A DNA stretch of 64,000 nt from Actinomycetota bacterium (GTDB taxonomy: Bacteria; Actinomycetota; Geothermincolia; Geothermincolales; RBG-13-55-18): assembly GCA_013178005.1 (NCBI GenBank), contig JABLXL010000023.1:39499-103498 (forward strand). The letters run 5' to 3'. Shown here piece by piece: positions 37,000-48,209 of the stretch. How positions within the stretch are numbered: position 1 is the first letter of the stretch; each line of letters opens with the position of its first letter. Under the pieces are notes generated by a model. The model saw nothing but the letters and a program-made list of their open reading frames with translations, did not search any database and was not told where the DNA came from. A program made the translations under genes and the position numbers.

Positions 37000-37560
37000 A
37001 TGATCACCACGGCTGATTTTCGCAACGGCATCACCATCGAGCTGGACGGCAACCTTTTCAACCTCGTTTACTTCCAGCACGTGAAGCCCGGGAAGGGAGG
37101 GGCATTTGTGCGCACGCGCCTTAAGAACCTTAAGACGGGGGCGGTGATCGAGAAGACCTTCCGGGCTGGAGAGAAGGTGGAGCTGGCGATACTGGACAAG
37201 CGGCGCATGCAATACCTCTACCGCGAGGGAGAGAACTTCATCTTCATGGACCAGGAGACCTTCGAGCAGATGCCCATTCCAGAGGGGGAGGTGGGCGAGG
37301 CGGCGAAGTTCCTGGTGGAGGGGGTGACGGTGGAGGTGCCGTTGTACGAGGGCAGGATCGTGGGCGTGGAGCCGCCAGTTTTCGTGGAGATGGAGGTCAT
37401 AGACACCGCCCCCGGAGTGAAGGGAGACACGGCGAGCGGTGGAAGTAAGCCGGCCACCCTGGAGACGGGCCTGGTGGTGAACGTCCCTTTCTTCATCGAG
37501 GCGGGAAACCGCGTCAAGGTGGATACGCGCAGCGGGGAATACGTGGAGAGGGTGGATTAG
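37000..37560 (+). CDS. efp: Translation elongation factor P
   Basis: Relieves ribosome stalling at polyproline. 186 residues in the three-barrel EF-P arrangement. The tip loop reads KPGKGGAF, with Lys32 at the position modified in other EF-Ps; no epmA/epmB-like gene is in the window. [19 protein letters not shown], the central [20 protein letters not shown] region and the C-terminal [12 protein letters not shown] signature are present. The Pro-rich DUF4388 protein and pilin linkers in this window are plausible clients. Cotranscribed with the next two genes (2- and 0-base gaps). Confidence 0.97.
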   Translation: MITTADFRNGITIELDGNLFNLVYFQHVKPGKGGAFVRTRLKNLKTGAVIEKTFRAGEKVELAILDKRRMQYLYREGENFIFMDQETFEQMPIPEGEVGEAAKFLVEGVTVEVPLYEGRIVGVEPPVFVEMEVIDTAPGVKGDTASGGSKPATLETGLVVNVPFFIEAGNRVKVDTRSGEYVERVD

Positions 37561-37562
37561 GG

Positions 37563-37895
37563 ATGCTGGACGCCGGGGATTTCAAGCTGCGTCAGGGGGT
37601 GTTGGAACTTATCGCCGGCATCGCGGCCAACTCGGTGGAGGGCGCCTCCGGGGTAGCGGTGCGCCCTGACCATCCTGAGGACAGGAGGAAACGCAAACAC
37701 CTGGTCAAGGGCGTGAGGGCTGAGGTTGAGGGCAAGAGCGTCAGCTTCGACCTGGAAGCGCACATGGAATACGGAAAGGATTTCATGCGTTTGGCAAAGG
37801 AGCTGCAACGAGAGGTCGCGCGCGCGGTCTCGGACATGACCGGTTGGGAGGTAAAGGAGGTCAACGTGACCGTGGTGGGGGTGAACGCCCTCTAG
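37563..37895 (+). CDS. Asp23/Gls24 family protein
   Basis: A 110-residue Asp23/Gls24-family envelope-stress protein, commonly found between efp and nusB. Recognisable features are the start of the fold (FKLRQGVLELIAGIAANSVE with GVAV) and the end (VSDMTGWEVKEVNVTVVGV), a typical family C-terminus. Family members can attach to the membrane or be cytosolic; the exact role here is unknown. The middle is more charged than usual. Confidence 0.85.
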   Translation: MLDAGDFKLRQGVLELIAGIAANSVEGASGVAVRPDHPEDRRKRKHLVKGVRAEVEGKSVSFDLEAHMEYGKDFMRLAKELQREVARAVSDMTGWEVKEVNVTVVGVNAL

Positions 37896-38468
37896 GTGAA
37901 AGAGCCAAAGCCGCTGGGAAAGAGGACCCTGGCGCGCATGGTCGCCTGCGGGGTCCTCTACGAGATGGATATCACCGGGGATGGCGCGGAGGCCGCCATG
38001 GAGAGCGTCTCGCGCATGTTGCGTGAAGGGGTTTCCGAGGAGCCGACAGCGCCCAGCGAGATAACCGAGGTGGCCCGGGAGCAAGTCCGCTTTTCCCTGG
38101 GGGGAGAGGCTTGCGTGGAGGAACTGACCTCCTTCGGGGGCGAGAGTTTCTCCTATCCCGGGGAAATACCGGATTTCGCGCGGGAACTGGTTTTCCTCTA
38201 TCTCGGAAACAAGGACGCCATCGATTCCCTCATCGGGAAGTACGCCGATCGCTGGTCCCTGGAGCGCATGCCCGCGATCGACCGTAATCTCCTGCGCCTG
38301 GGCATAGCCGAGCTTATTTACCGTCCGGACATCCCGCCCAACGTGACCATCAACGAGTACCTGGAGCTTGCCAAGTCCTTCTCCACCGAGGATTCCGGCA
38401 AGTTCGTGAACGGAGTGCTGGGAAGCGTCGCCCGAGACCACGCCGTCCAGGGCCAAGGTGAACCATAA
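37896..38468 (+). CDS. nusB: Transcription antitermination factor NusB
   Basis: RNA-binding antitermination factor acting with NusE on rRNA operons. 190 residues; the N-terminal helices RTLARMVACGVLYEMD and the C-terminal block RMPAIDRNLLRLGIAEL ... VTINEYLELAKSFSTEDSGK (with FVNGVLG) are diagnostic. The GTG start immediately follows the stop of the Asp23-family gene. The protein is somewhat longer than average because of an insertion near residues 45-60 and a short tail. Confidence 0.96.
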   Translation: MKEPKPLGKRTLARMVACGVLYEMDITGDGAEAAMESVSRMLREGVSEEPTAPSEITEVAREQVRFSLGGEACVEELTSFGGESFSYPGEIPDFARELVFLYLGNKDAIDSLIGKYADRWSLERMPAIDRNLLRLGIAELIYRPDIPPNVTINEYLELAKSFSTEDSGKFVNGVLGSVARDHAVQGQGEP

Positions 38469-39894
<1,426 letters not shown>

Positions 39895-40036
39895 CGGGCT
39901 GAGAAGGGCTGGATGAGCAGGGAAATGTTGTTGTCGCAGCGGGCATCGGGCCGGGAGCCGCTGCGGGGCGCCGGGAGGCAAGGTCAATCGGCAACCGCGC
40001 GGCCTTGCGTCGAGGCGGACGAGAAGGGGTGAGTGC

Positions 40037-40972
40037 ATGGCGGAGCGTCGCCACCTGCTGGACATAGACGACCTCGACCGCGAGGGCATGGAGAGGATAC
40101 TGGAAACCGCGCGCTCGTTCGCGGAGGTCCTCAGGCGCCCTATAAAAAAGGTCCCTTCCCTGCGGGGAAGGACGGTGGCCAACCTCTTCTACGAGCCCTC
40201 CACCCGCACGCGGCTTTCCTTCGAGCTTGCCGCCAAGAGCCTCAGCGCCGACGTGCTCAACTTCTCCGCCTCCACCTCCAGCGTGGAGAAGGGAGAGTCC
40301 CTCAAGGACACCGCCCTCACCCTGGAGGCCATGGGGGTGGACGCGGTGGTGATAAGGCACCCCGTTGCGGGAGCTCCTTGGCTGTTGCGCCGCTGGATAG
40401 GCGCCACCGTGCTCAACGCCGGCGACGGCATGCACGCCCACCCCACCCAGGCGCTGCTGGACCTCTTCACCATGCGGGAGAGGCTGGGCGACCTGGAGGG
40501 TAAGACCATCGCCTTCGTGGGCGACATACTGCATTCGCGCGTGGCGCGCTCGGGCGTGAAGGCGTGCCGCGCCATGGGCATGGAGGTGCTTTTGGTCGCC
40601 CCTCCCACCCTCATGCCGCCTTCGCCCATGCCGGGCGTGGAACTCATCACCTCCTTGGACGAGGCCATCCCGCGCTGCGACGTGATCTACATGCTGCGCA
40701 TGCAGAAGGAGAGGCAACAGGAGGGGAGGGTTCCCTCCCTGGAAGAATATACCAGGTTGTACCAGCTGAACGTGGAGAGGATGGCGGGCGCCCGCCCCGG
40801 TGCGCTGGTGATGCACCCCGGGCCCATGAACCGGGGGGTGGAGATAACCGCGGAGGTGGCGGACGCGCCCTATGCGGCAATCACCTCGCAGGTGACGGCG
40901 GGGGTGGCGGTGCGCATGGCGACGCTTTTCACTCTTCTGGGGGGCGCGGAGGGGGGTGGCGATGCCGGCTGA
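40037..40972 (+). CDS. pyrB: Aspartate carbamoyltransferase catalytic chain
   Basis: Condenses carbamoyl phosphate and aspartate. 311 residues with the carbamoyl-phosphate loop FYEPSTRTRLSFE, SSVEKGESLKDT, the HPTQALLDL motif, GDILHSRVARS, and the aspartate loop region RMQKERQ. HPGPMNRGVEI near the C-terminus is typical. There is no pyrI regulatory chain. ATG start with a GGGGTGAG upstream site; a 142-base spacer separates it from pyrR. Confidence 0.97.
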   Translation: MAERRHLLDIDDLDREGMERILETARSFAEVLRRPIKKVPSLRGRTVANLFYEPSTRTRLSFELAAKSLSADVLNFSASTSSVEKGESLKDTALTLEAMGVDAVVIRHPVAGAPWLLRRWIGATVLNAGDGMHAHPTQALLDLFTMRERLGDLEGKTIAFVGDILHSRVARSGVKACRAMGMEVLLVAPPTLMPPSPMPGVELITSLDEAIPRCDVIYMLRMQKERQQEGRVPSLEEYTRLYQLNVERMAGARPGALVMHPGPMNRGVEITAEVADAPYAAITSQVTAGVAVRMATLFTLLGGAEGGGDAG

Positions 40973-41088
40973 GGTGTTGGCAGGAGGCGCCGACCGGAGG
41001 TCTTGTTCCGATGACGGAAAGGCAAGCGCGGCTGCGCGGGTAGCTGGGCGCTTATCGGGCGGATCGCGGTTGAAAGGGGGCGGGGAGG

Positions 41089-42399
41089 TTGCCTGAGCTG
41101 CTCATCGCCGGCGCGAGGATCGTGGACCCCTTCAGGGGCGCGGATGAGATGGCGGACGTGCTGGTGGCGAGGGGGCGGGTGGCGCAGGTGGGAAAGGATA
41201 TCCCGCGCGAGGGCCGCGAGGTCGTGGAGGCTTCCGGACTGGTGCTCTCGCCCGGTTTCCTGGAACTTCACGCGCACCTCAGGGAGCCCGGGGGGGAGGA
41301 CGCCGAGACCCTGGAGACGGGGCTTAAGGCGGCCTTGAGAGGGGGCTATACCGCGGTCTGTTGCATGCCCAATACCCGGCCGCCCCTGGACAACGCCGCC
41401 ATCGCATCGAGTATAGCGGCAAGGGCGCGGGCCTTGGGGTTGGCCGACCTTTACGTGGTGGGCTGCGTTACCAGGGGAAGGGAGGGGCGCGAGCTGGCGG
41501 AGATGGCCCTGATGAACGTGTGCGAGGCCAACGTGAGAGCGTTTTCCGACGACGGCGGGGCGATGGAGGACGCGGGCGTGATGCGCCTGGCGTTGCAGTA
41601 CGCCTCCGCTTTCGGGGGGCTCATCATCTCCCATCCCGAGGACACGAAGCTCTCGCGCGGTGGCCAAATCAACGAGGGGGAGGTCTCCACCGCCCTCGGC
41701 CTGCGCGGGATCCCCGCGTCGGCCGAGGAGGTGATGGTGGCGAGGGACATCCTCCTCGCGGAGGAGACCGGTTGTCGGCTCCACCTGGCGCACCTCAGCA
41801 CGGCGCGGTCCGCGGCCATGGTGAGGGAGGCCAAGGCCAGGGGGGTGAGGGTGACGGCCGAGGTCACCCCGCACCACCTGACGCTGAACGAGAAGGACAT
41901 GAAGGGGTACGATACCTCCTTCAAGATGAATCCTCCCCTGCGCACCGCCGCCGACGTCGCGGCCCTGCGCGAGGCTCTGCGCGACGGCACCATCGACGCC
42001 GTAGCCACCGACCATGCGCCTCACCGGCGGGAGGACAAGGAGAGGGAGTTCGATTACGCCCCCTTCGGAGTGGTGGGAATGGAGAGCGCGTTCCCGGTGT
42101 TGTACCTCGAGCTGGTGGAGAGCGGCGAGGTCACCCTGATGCGACTGCTGGAGGCTTTGACCAGGGGACCCGCCGAGGTGCTGGGGTTGTCGCCTCAGGA
42201 GTACGGGGGCGGGGTAAGGGAAGGCGCGAGAGCCGACCTCGTGTTGCTTGACCTGGAGGAGGAATGGACCATGGACGCGACGCGCTTCGCGTCACGGGGC
42301 AGGAACTGCCCCTTCCACGGCAGGAAGGTGAAGGGAAGGGTGGTTTACACCATCAAGAACGGCAGGGTGGTCCACGCCCACGAAGGAGGAAGGGGCTGA
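41089..42399 (+). CDS. pyrC: Dihydroorotase (class I)
   Basis: Zinc enzyme of the amidohydrolase superfamily. 436 residues: LSPGFLELHAHLREPGGED with the HxH metal site, the substrate motif CMPNTRPPLDN, ISHPEDTKLSRGG, HLAHLSTARS, a His ligand in EVTPHHL and the catalytic Asp in ATDHAPHRREDK. These are the class I (Gram-positive) features. The TTG start has a purine-rich region (AAAGGGGGCGGGGAGG) directly before it. The CarB-like gene follows after 4 bases. Confidence 0.96.
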   Translation: MPELLIAGARIVDPFRGADEMADVLVARGRVAQVGKDIPREGREVVEASGLVLSPGFLELHAHLREPGGEDAETLETGLKAALRGGYTAVCCMPNTRPPLDNAAIASSIAARARALGLADLYVVGCVTRGREGRELAEMALMNVCEANVRAFSDDGGAMEDAGVMRLALQYASAFGGLIISHPEDTKLSRGGQINEGEVSTALGLRGIPASAEEVMVARDILLAEETGCRLHLAHLSTARSAAMVREAKARGVRVTAEVTPHHLTLNEKDMKGYDTSFKMNPPLRTAADVAALREALRDGTIDAVATDHAPHRREDKEREFDYAPFGVVGMESAFPVLYLELVESGEVTLMRLLEALTRGPAEVLGLSPQEYGGGVREGARADLVLLDLEEEWTMDATRFASRGRNCPFHGRKVKGRVVYTIKNGRVVHAHEGGRG

Positions 42400-42403
42400 G
42401 ATA

Positions 42404-45265
42404 ATGAGCAACCGTCCGGTCGATTTGGTGGTGGGGCCCGGGCCGATTGAGCCTTCGCGAGGGGCGTGGCGGAAGTGGCACGCGGCGCGCCTGTGCGCAC
42501 TGCTACGGCGCATGGGGCACCGCGTCATCGCCCTCGAGGACGACCCCTCCACGCTCATGGACATGGGGGCCGCGGCGGAGGACCTCTACGTGGAGCCGCC
42601 GCTCCCAGAGGTGGTGGAGGCCATCGTGGAGACCCGCGGCGTAGAGCATATTTGGTACGGCGCTGGGGGAAGGAGAGCCGGCGAGCTCGCGGCGCGCCTC
42701 AGCGCCGATGGAGCGCACCGGCGCCTGGGGGTAAAGACCCCGGACTGGGACGACCGGGCCTGGTGGACATGCGGGGACCGTTCGCTGATGCGGGAGACGC
42801 TGGAGGGGGCGGGCATGGAAAACCCGCGATGTTGCGCCGTGAGGCATCCGGGCGAGGCGCAGCCGGCAGCCGACCGCCTTGGTTTTCCTCTGGTGGCGAG
42901 GGCTCACTTCTCCGAGGGGGCGCGCGGGACGGGCCTGGCGTACAACCGCGAGGACTTCCAGGGTCTGGTGGAGGAGGCGAGCAGGGAGAGCCTCACCGGC
43001 GAGTTTCTGGTGGAAGAGGTCCTGGACGGATGGACGAAATATATCGTGCTGGTCATGCGCGACGCGCTCGGAGGGTCTCTCGTGGCGGGCATCCTGGAGC
43101 AGCTTTCCCCCGCCTGTCTCCACGAGGGGGACGCGGTATTGATAACCCCACCTGGGTGCGCGGGGGGAGAGGCGGCCTATGCGTTGAGCCAGATGGCAAT
43201 GCGCGTGGCGGAGGTCTTGGAGCTCGCGGGGATATGCGAGGTTAAGATAGCCGTGGCCCCCGCATGGGAGGCCATGTGCGTGGTGGACGTCAATCCCGTG
43301 GCGCGTGACGTGCTGGTGCTGATGGAGGTCCTTCTCGGCAGGGACCTCGTGCTTGCGCAGGCGCGGCTGGCTATGGGCGAAAGGACGGCGGAGACGGGCT
43401 GGGGCGCCGGGCCGGCGCGGAGGGAAGCCTGTCTGGTGGCGGTGCCGGCGCGGGTGGCGATGGGGGAGCTGGACGGGGTAGGGTACCTTTCCCTAGCCCG
43501 CCGGTCGCCAGGCTGGAAGGTTATCACGGCGGAAAGCGCGCCACGCGCCGCAGCTATGGCCCTCTCCCAGGCAGAAGGGATAAGGAGAAATAAGCGCGGC
43601 GTGGGTTTGGATCCGCGGGCGCTCGAAAGCCTGATGAGGATCGCGGCTGGCAAAGTCGTAATCCATGAGAAAGGCGCCGCTCCGTGGGCGCCGTCCTATC
43701 TCTGCGTGACCCGCTCCACGGAAGGGGCCTTGGAGGACGGCATCATGTTCACCTGCGGATGGGGCGAGAAAGACGGCAGCGGGAACGAACGACAGGCCCT
43801 ATGCATCCGCGCTCTTTCGGCCGCCAAGGAGATGGGGCGTAGCGCCGCGCTGTACACTTCCGATCCCGGCCTGGCCATGCTGGCCGCTTCCGAGGCTGAC
43901 GCTTGTTTCCTGGGGGAATTGGAGGCGGAGTGGGTTGCCGCCGCCGCGGATGAGCTGGGAATGCACACCGTCACCGGCATTTTCGGAGACGGCGAGGCAT
44001 GGACTTGCGCCCGTGAGCTGGAGGGCCTGGGTGTGTGCGTGCTGGAGGGAAGGGAGGCGTTGTTGGGTGACGGAGGCCCGGCCGATACGCTGGGGAGGCT
44101 CGGCTCGGCAGGCTTGCCGGTGACGGATTTCCTTGCATGTGAGCTGGACGAGGAGGCGAAGGTCGAGAACATGCCCTTCCCCCTGCACGGCGTGAGATCC
44201 GATTATCCTTCCAGGGGGAGCGAGAGGCTCGCATACTCTTCCGAAGAGGCCCTGCGGCTGGCCCGTGAACTTGGCGGAGGCGTTCTCTGGCGCCCGGTGA
44301 ACGAGGACGCGCGAGAGGTGCAGGTGGAGGCGGTAGGCGGGCCGCAGGGTTGCGTGGCAGCGCTCCTGTGGGAGCAGCTCGACTCCGCGGGAATCTCGCC
44401 CGGAGACGGGATCGCGGTGTATCCCACCACCACTTTGACTACGGAAAGCAAAAAGCGAGCGCTGGAACTGGCGCGGGGCGCCCTGGAGGTCCTGGGATGG
44501 AGGGGGAACGTGTCCATGCGTATAGTGGTGGAGGACACGGGGATGAGGATCTGGGGCGTCGAGCCGGGAACATCGGAACTGACCGCCTTCCTGGAAAGGG
44601 CGTCGGGCATACCCCTTGTGCGCCTCGGCCTTGACGCTTTACTGGGAGAGGAAAACGGGATAGAGGAGGCGGCTTGCGCGCGGGTATCGGTGCGCGTGCC
44701 CCTGCTTCCCAGAGGTTCCATTCCGGGGACGGATATCCTGCCCTCCGGACGTCGCCGAGCCGCGGGAGCGGTGATGGGAACGGCGCGCGATTACGGCGAG
44801 GCGCTCGGCAAGGCCCTCCTGAGCCTGGGGATACGTCCCCCGGTCGGCGGCACCGCCCTATTGAGCGTTGCGGACCGGGAGAAGCGGAAGGCGGTGCTTC
44901 TGGCCAGGGAGCTCGCGCAGTTGGGGTTCCGCATCGTGGCCACGCGGGGAACTGCTCATACCCTGGCCGCCGCCGGGATAGAGGTGGGGACGGTGCGCAA
45001 ATTGCGCGAAGGACGCCCCAACGTCCTCGATCTCATCCGTAACGGGGAGGTGAGCCTGGTGGTCAACATCCCCCGGGGGAGACATCCCCACTGCGACGGG
45101 TACTATATCCGCGAGGCCTCCGTGCGTAAAGGCGTTCCGTGCGTTACGGACATGGAGGTGGCCATGGCCCTGGTGCTTGGCTTGAAAAGGGCCGTTTATC
45201 CTCTGCCGGAGCCGAGGGCGCTGGCGGAGCACACGCCCGCCGCCGGACGGGCAGGGGGTCGTTGA
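42404..45265 (+). CDS. CarB-like protein with eroded ATP-grasp sites (probable pseudoenzyme)
   Basis: Occupies the carB position and keeps the full architecture: a first synthetase half (residues 1-about 335), a linking domain, a second half (about 430-765) and the C-terminal MGS allosteric domain (about 815-930; TALLSVADREKRKAVLLARE, IVATRGTAHTLAAAGI). The catalytic motifs are degraded. First half: the ExNPR metal/phosphate motif reads DVNPVA (295-300), the preceding Gln is Lys (EVKIA), and the ENxDPMGVHTGDS segment is unrecognisable. Second half: EVNPR reads GVEPG (718-722), losing both metal ligands. Length is 953 against about 1060-1080. The frame is long, intact and has normal codon use, so it is selected for something other than carbamoyl-phosphate synthesis, perhaps UMP sensing. 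No carA is adjacent. Confidence 0.8.
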   Translation: MSNRPVDLVVGPGPIEPSRGAWRKWHAARLCALLRRMGHRVIALEDDPSTLMDMGAAAEDLYVEPPLPEVVEAIVETRGVEHIWYGAGGRRAGELAARLSADGAHRRLGVKTPDWDDRAWWTCGDRSLMRETLEGAGMENPRCCAVRHPGEAQPAADRLGFPLVARAHFSEGARGTGLAYNREDFQGLVEEASRESLTGEFLVEEVLDGWTKYIVLVMRDALGGSLVAGILEQLSPACLHEGDAVLITPPGCAGGEAAYALSQMAMRVAEVLELAGICEVKIAVAPAWEAMCVVDVNPVARDVLVLMEVLLGRDLVLAQARLAMGERTAETGWGAGPARREACLVAVPARVAMGELDGVGYLSLARRSPGWKVITAESAPRAAAMALSQAEGIRRNKRGVGLDPRALESLMRIAAGKVVIHEKGAAPWAPSYLCVTRSTEGALEDGIMFTCGWGEKDGSGNERQALCIRALSAAKEMGRSAALYTSDPGLAMLAASEADACFLGELEAEWVAAAADELGMHTVTGIFGDGEAWTCARELEGLGVCVLEGREALLGDGGPADTLGRLGSAGLPVTDFLACELDEEAKVENMPFPLHGVRSDYPSRGSERLAYSSEEALRLARELGGGVLWRPVNEDAREVQVEAVGGPQGCVAALLWEQLDSAGISPGDGIAVYPTTTLTTESKKRALELARGALEVLGWRGNVSMRIVVEDTGMRIWGVEPGTSELTAFLERASGIPLVRLGLDALLGEENGIEEAACARVSVRVPLLPRGSIPGTDILPSGRRRAAGAVMGTARDYGEALGKALLSLGIRPPVGGTALLSVADREKRKAVLLARELAQLGFRIVATRGTAHTLAAAGIEVGTVRKLREGRPNVLDLIRNGEVSLVVNIPRGRHPHCDGYYIREASVRKGVPCVTDMEVAMALVLGLKRAVYPLPEPRALAEHTPAAGRAGGR

Positions 45266-45268
45266 AGG

Positions 45269-46042
45269 GTGCCTGCCGGTTACGTGGCCCAGATCGTCGA
45301 AAAGAACGTCTTTGGATGCGCGACCGAGCTGGTCCTGGATCTTCCGCGCGGTTTCGAAGCCCACCCCGGCCAGTTCCTTCACGTACGCTGCGGCGGGGAC
45401 GGACGCATCCTGAGGAGGCCTTTCAGCTTAACGGTGTCGCAACGTGGGGAGCTGGCGCTGCTGGTGCGTCCCGCGGGCGAGGGATCGCGGTGGCTTTGCG
45501 CCAGGAGAGTGGGCGAGGAACTCGATTTCCTGGGTCCCCTGGGGAGGGGGTTCTCCATCCTGGATGCCGGGGAGCATGTCCTGGTGGCGGGAGGGGCGGG
45601 CATCGCCCCCCTGCGTTTCCTGGCGTTGGACATGCGGAAAAGAAAGCTGCGCCCCTCGCTCTGCTGGGGGATGGAGAACGAGGAGGATTACGGGACGCTC
45701 CCGGAGATACTTGCCGGGGAGTGCGACTTGAGCTTGGCCACGCGCGACGGCAGCGCCGGTTTCGAGGGCACGGCCCTGGACCTCCTGTTCTCGCAGGCAA
45801 GGACGGAGAGCGCGGCCATTTACGCCTGCGGACCGCGCGACATGTTGTCCGGGATGGCGCGGTGGCTTGGGGAAGCGGGACGGGAGAGGGCGCAGGTGAG
45901 CGTGGAGGAACGCATGGCTTGCGGGGTAGGGGCTTGCAGAGGCTGCGCAGTGCCGGTGACCGACGCGGGCGCCACCTATGCCGCCGCCTGCAGGGAGGGG
46001 CCGGTGTTTTTCGCACGCGAACTCGACTGGGAGAGGATGTGA
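45269..46042 (+). CDS. pyrK: Dihydroorotate dehydrogenase electron-transfer subunit
   Basis: Iron-sulfur flavoprotein that passes electrons from PyrD to NAD+. 257 residues with an FAD-binding barrel (RRPFSL), NAD-binding GGAGIAPLRFLA and YACGPRDML, and a [2Fe-2S] site: CGVGACRGCAVPV (Cx4Cx2C) plus a later Cys in AACREGPVF. Together with class 1B PyrD this indicates NAD+-coupled, quinone-independent dihydroorotate oxidation. GTG start 3 bases after the CarB-like gene. Confidence 0.96.
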   Translation: MPAGYVAQIVEKNVFGCATELVLDLPRGFEAHPGQFLHVRCGGDGRILRRPFSLTVSQRGELALLVRPAGEGSRWLCARRVGEELDFLGPLGRGFSILDAGEHVLVAGGAGIAPLRFLALDMRKRKLRPSLCWGMENEEDYGTLPEILAGECDLSLATRDGSAGFEGTALDLLFSQARTESAAIYACGPRDMLSGMARWLGEAGRERAQVSVEERMACGVGACRGCAVPVTDAGATYAAACREGPVFFARELDWERM

Positions 46043-46127
46043 TCGCTTCGAGGGCTCCAAGGCCGGGAACGTCGGGCGCGAAGGACTCGCTCCGGCGAGG
46101 TAGAGGATAAGGGAGAGGACATAGAGG

Positions 46128-47087
46128 ATGGAAGCCGGGTTGCGGACGGAGCTGGCGGGAATACGCATGCAAAACCCGGTGATGGTCTGCTCCGGGACCT
46201 GGGGCAACGGCAGGGAATACGCGGAGTGGATCGACCCTGGGGCGCTGGGAGGTATAATAACCAAATCCGTCACCCTGCGTCCGTGCCCCGGAAACCCGCC
46301 CCCGCGTATCTGGGAGACGCCTTCCGGAATGCTTAACTCCATCGGGCTCGAAAACCGGGGCCTTGCCGCCTTCCTAGAGGAGGACCTCCCCTGGATCGCG
46401 GGGTTTGGGGTGCCCGTTTTCGTCAACGTGGCCGGGTTCAGCGAGGAGGAATACGCGGAGGTGGCCGCGGAGGTCTGTGCCTCTGGGCTGGCGGCCGCTG
46501 TGGAGCTCAATATCTCCTGCCCTAACGTGAAGAAGGGTGGGCTGCACTTCTCGTCAAGCCATGAGGATGCCGCCAGGATGGTGAGCCGGGTAAGGGAACG
46601 GGCAGACCTGCCGGTGTTCGTCAAGCTCTCTCCGCGCCTGAACGACCTCAAGGGCATGTGCGCCGCCGTGGCCAGGGCTGGGGCCGACGGATTGAGCCTG
46701 GTGAACACCATCCCGGCCATGTCTATCGACGTCGAGAGGGCCGTGCCGAGGCTGGGAAACGTCACGGGAGGGCTGTCGGGTCCCGCCATGCATCCCGTGG
46801 CGGTTCTGGCGGTATGGGAAGCCTATCAGAGCGTGGGCATCCCCATCGTCGGCATGGGGGGCATATGGGGATGGGAGGACGCGGTAGAGATGATCATGGC
46901 GGGAGCTACGGCGGTGGCCGTGGGCACCGTGAACTTCGTCGATCCCGGGGCGCCCCTCGCCGTGGTGGAGGGCATCCGGGGCTTCATGACGCGCAAGGGA
47001 GTCGCGCGCGTCGGTGAGCTGGTGGGCCTGGCGCATCGAGGTGGCTTCCGGGATGAAGGCAAAGGAAGGGCTCCCGGGTCAGGTTAA
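46128..47087 (+). CDS. pyrD: Dihydroorotate dehydrogenase, class 1B catalytic subunit
   Basis: FMN enzyme oxidising dihydroorotate. 319 residues; NPVMVCSGTWG, IITKSVTLRPCPGNPPPR, NSIGLENRG, the catalytic-base region ELNISCPNVKKGG (Cys as in class 1), VKLSPRLND, NTIPAMSIDV, GGLSGPAMHPVA and IVGMGGIWGWEDAVEMIMAG match class 1B. ATG start. pyrF would be expected next but is absent. Confidence 0.97.
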   Translation: MEAGLRTELAGIRMQNPVMVCSGTWGNGREYAEWIDPGALGGIITKSVTLRPCPGNPPPRIWETPSGMLNSIGLENRGLAAFLEEDLPWIAGFGVPVFVNVAGFSEEEYAEVAAEVCASGLAAAVELNISCPNVKKGGLHFSSSHEDAARMVSRVRERADLPVFVKLSPRLNDLKGMCAAVARAGADGLSLVNTIPAMSIDVERAVPRLGNVTGGLSGPAMHPVAVLAVWEAYQSVGIPIVGMGGIWGWEDAVEMIMAGATAVAVGTVNFVDPGAPLAVVEGIRGFMTRKGVARVGELVGLAHRGGFRDEGKGRAPGSG

Positions 47088-47522
47088 ACCTCGTTAAAAG
47101 GCGGCGAGAGCTCGACGAAAACCCGCGAACCCTATTTTATGCGGGCATTCGCGCCGTGGGCGAAATACCCCGAGGTCCCGTGCCCATCGCGAATTTGTTC
47201 CGCGATGGCTTCATCGCGATCGGTTTCCATCCAGCATCCTTGATCCTCGTTTGTCCGGTCGAGCGTCATCTCCGCCTCTTGAGTAGACCGTAACGGGTCA
47301 TACTCACCAGGCTTTAGCGGTGTCGGATGAGATAAACGGGAGAAGGGGAGACGCACTTGCTTAACCCAGGTGCGGAGCGACTCTTCAACCATCCGCGATA
47401 TGGTTTTATGATGTCTGTAGGATGGAGGCGGAAAGTCGGTGCGAGAACGCCGCGGGCAAGCCGATGTTTGCAGGACTTTAAGACGGGAGCGGCAATCCGG
47501 ATGTTGATAAGGGGGAGGTAAC
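47088..47522 (+). other. Gap between pyrD and pyrE where pyrF is expected
   Basis: 435 bases without a recognisable gene or remnant of orotidine-5'-phosphate decarboxylase. A small hairpin CGCGATG-GCTT-CATCGCG lies at 47201-47218, and CATCGCGA also occurs at 47185-47192. The Shine-Dalgarno GGGGGAGG of pyrE is at the right end. Confidence 0.5.
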
Positions 47523-48095
47523 ATGAACCCAGCCGAGGTTATGGAGATATTCGAGCGCGAGGGGGCGGTGCAGAAAGGCCACTTCCTCCTCACCTCGGGA
47601 CTGCACAGCGACACCTATGTGCAATGCGCCAAGGTTTTGCAGTATCCCCACCTTGCGGAGAGCCTGGCGGGGGCGTTGGCGAAGGGGTTCGAGGGTGCGG
47701 ACATCGACCTCATCGCGAGCCCGGCGCTGGGCGGGATAATCATCGGTTACATGGTGGCGCTGTCCATGGGGAAGCGCATGGTGTTCGCGGAGCGAAAGGA
47801 GGGGAGGTTGACGCTGCGCCGCGGACAGACAATACACGGCGGCGCCAGGGTCCTGGTGGTGGAGGACGTCATCACCACCGGGGGATCCGTAAACGAGGTC
47901 ATGGAGCTGGTGAGGGAAGCGGGAGGCGAGGCGTGCGGCCTCGCGGCGCTCATCGAGCGCGGAGGCGACAGGGATTTCGGTGTCCCCAAGAAGGTGCTCC
48001 TGAAGCTTGAGGCCAATGCATGGGATCCCGCCGAGTGTCCCCTCTGCCGGGACGGCGTTGAGCTGGAAACACCTGGTAGCAGATATGGAGGCTGA
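47523..48095 (+). CDS. pyrE: Orotate phosphoribosyltransferase
   Basis: Forms OMP from orotate and PRPP. 190 residues with GHFLLTSGLHSDTYVQCAKV, DLIASPALGGIIIGYMVA, FAERKEG, and the PRPP loop VLVVEDVITTGGSVNEV. This is the short, Gram-positive/archaeal-like type. The Cys pair CPLC near the C-terminus (AECPLCRDG) is common in this subgroup. ATG start with GGGGGAGG 4-5 bases upstream. Confidence 0.96.
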   Translation: MNPAEVMEIFEREGAVQKGHFLLTSGLHSDTYVQCAKVLQYPHLAESLAGALAKGFEGADIDLIASPALGGIIIGYMVALSMGKRMVFAERKEGRLTLRRGQTIHGGARVLVVEDVITTGGSVNEVMELVREAGGEACGLAALIERGGDRDFGVPKKVLLKLEANAWDPAECPLCRDGVELETPGSRYGG

Positions 48096-48209
48096 GCGTA
48101 GGCAGGCTTATAATGGCGGAATGCGCCCGTCCGCTATGCAGGCTATGACGGTCATGTGCCCCCGAGTGTTTTCAAGAAGAGGGGATACGGAGCACCGGAG
48201 GATAACGCC

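Noticed and set aside
42404..45265. Annotation as functional carB
   Set aside because: Metal- and phosphate-binding residues are lost in both ATP-grasp halves and carA is absent nearby; only architecture and the MGS domain are conserved.
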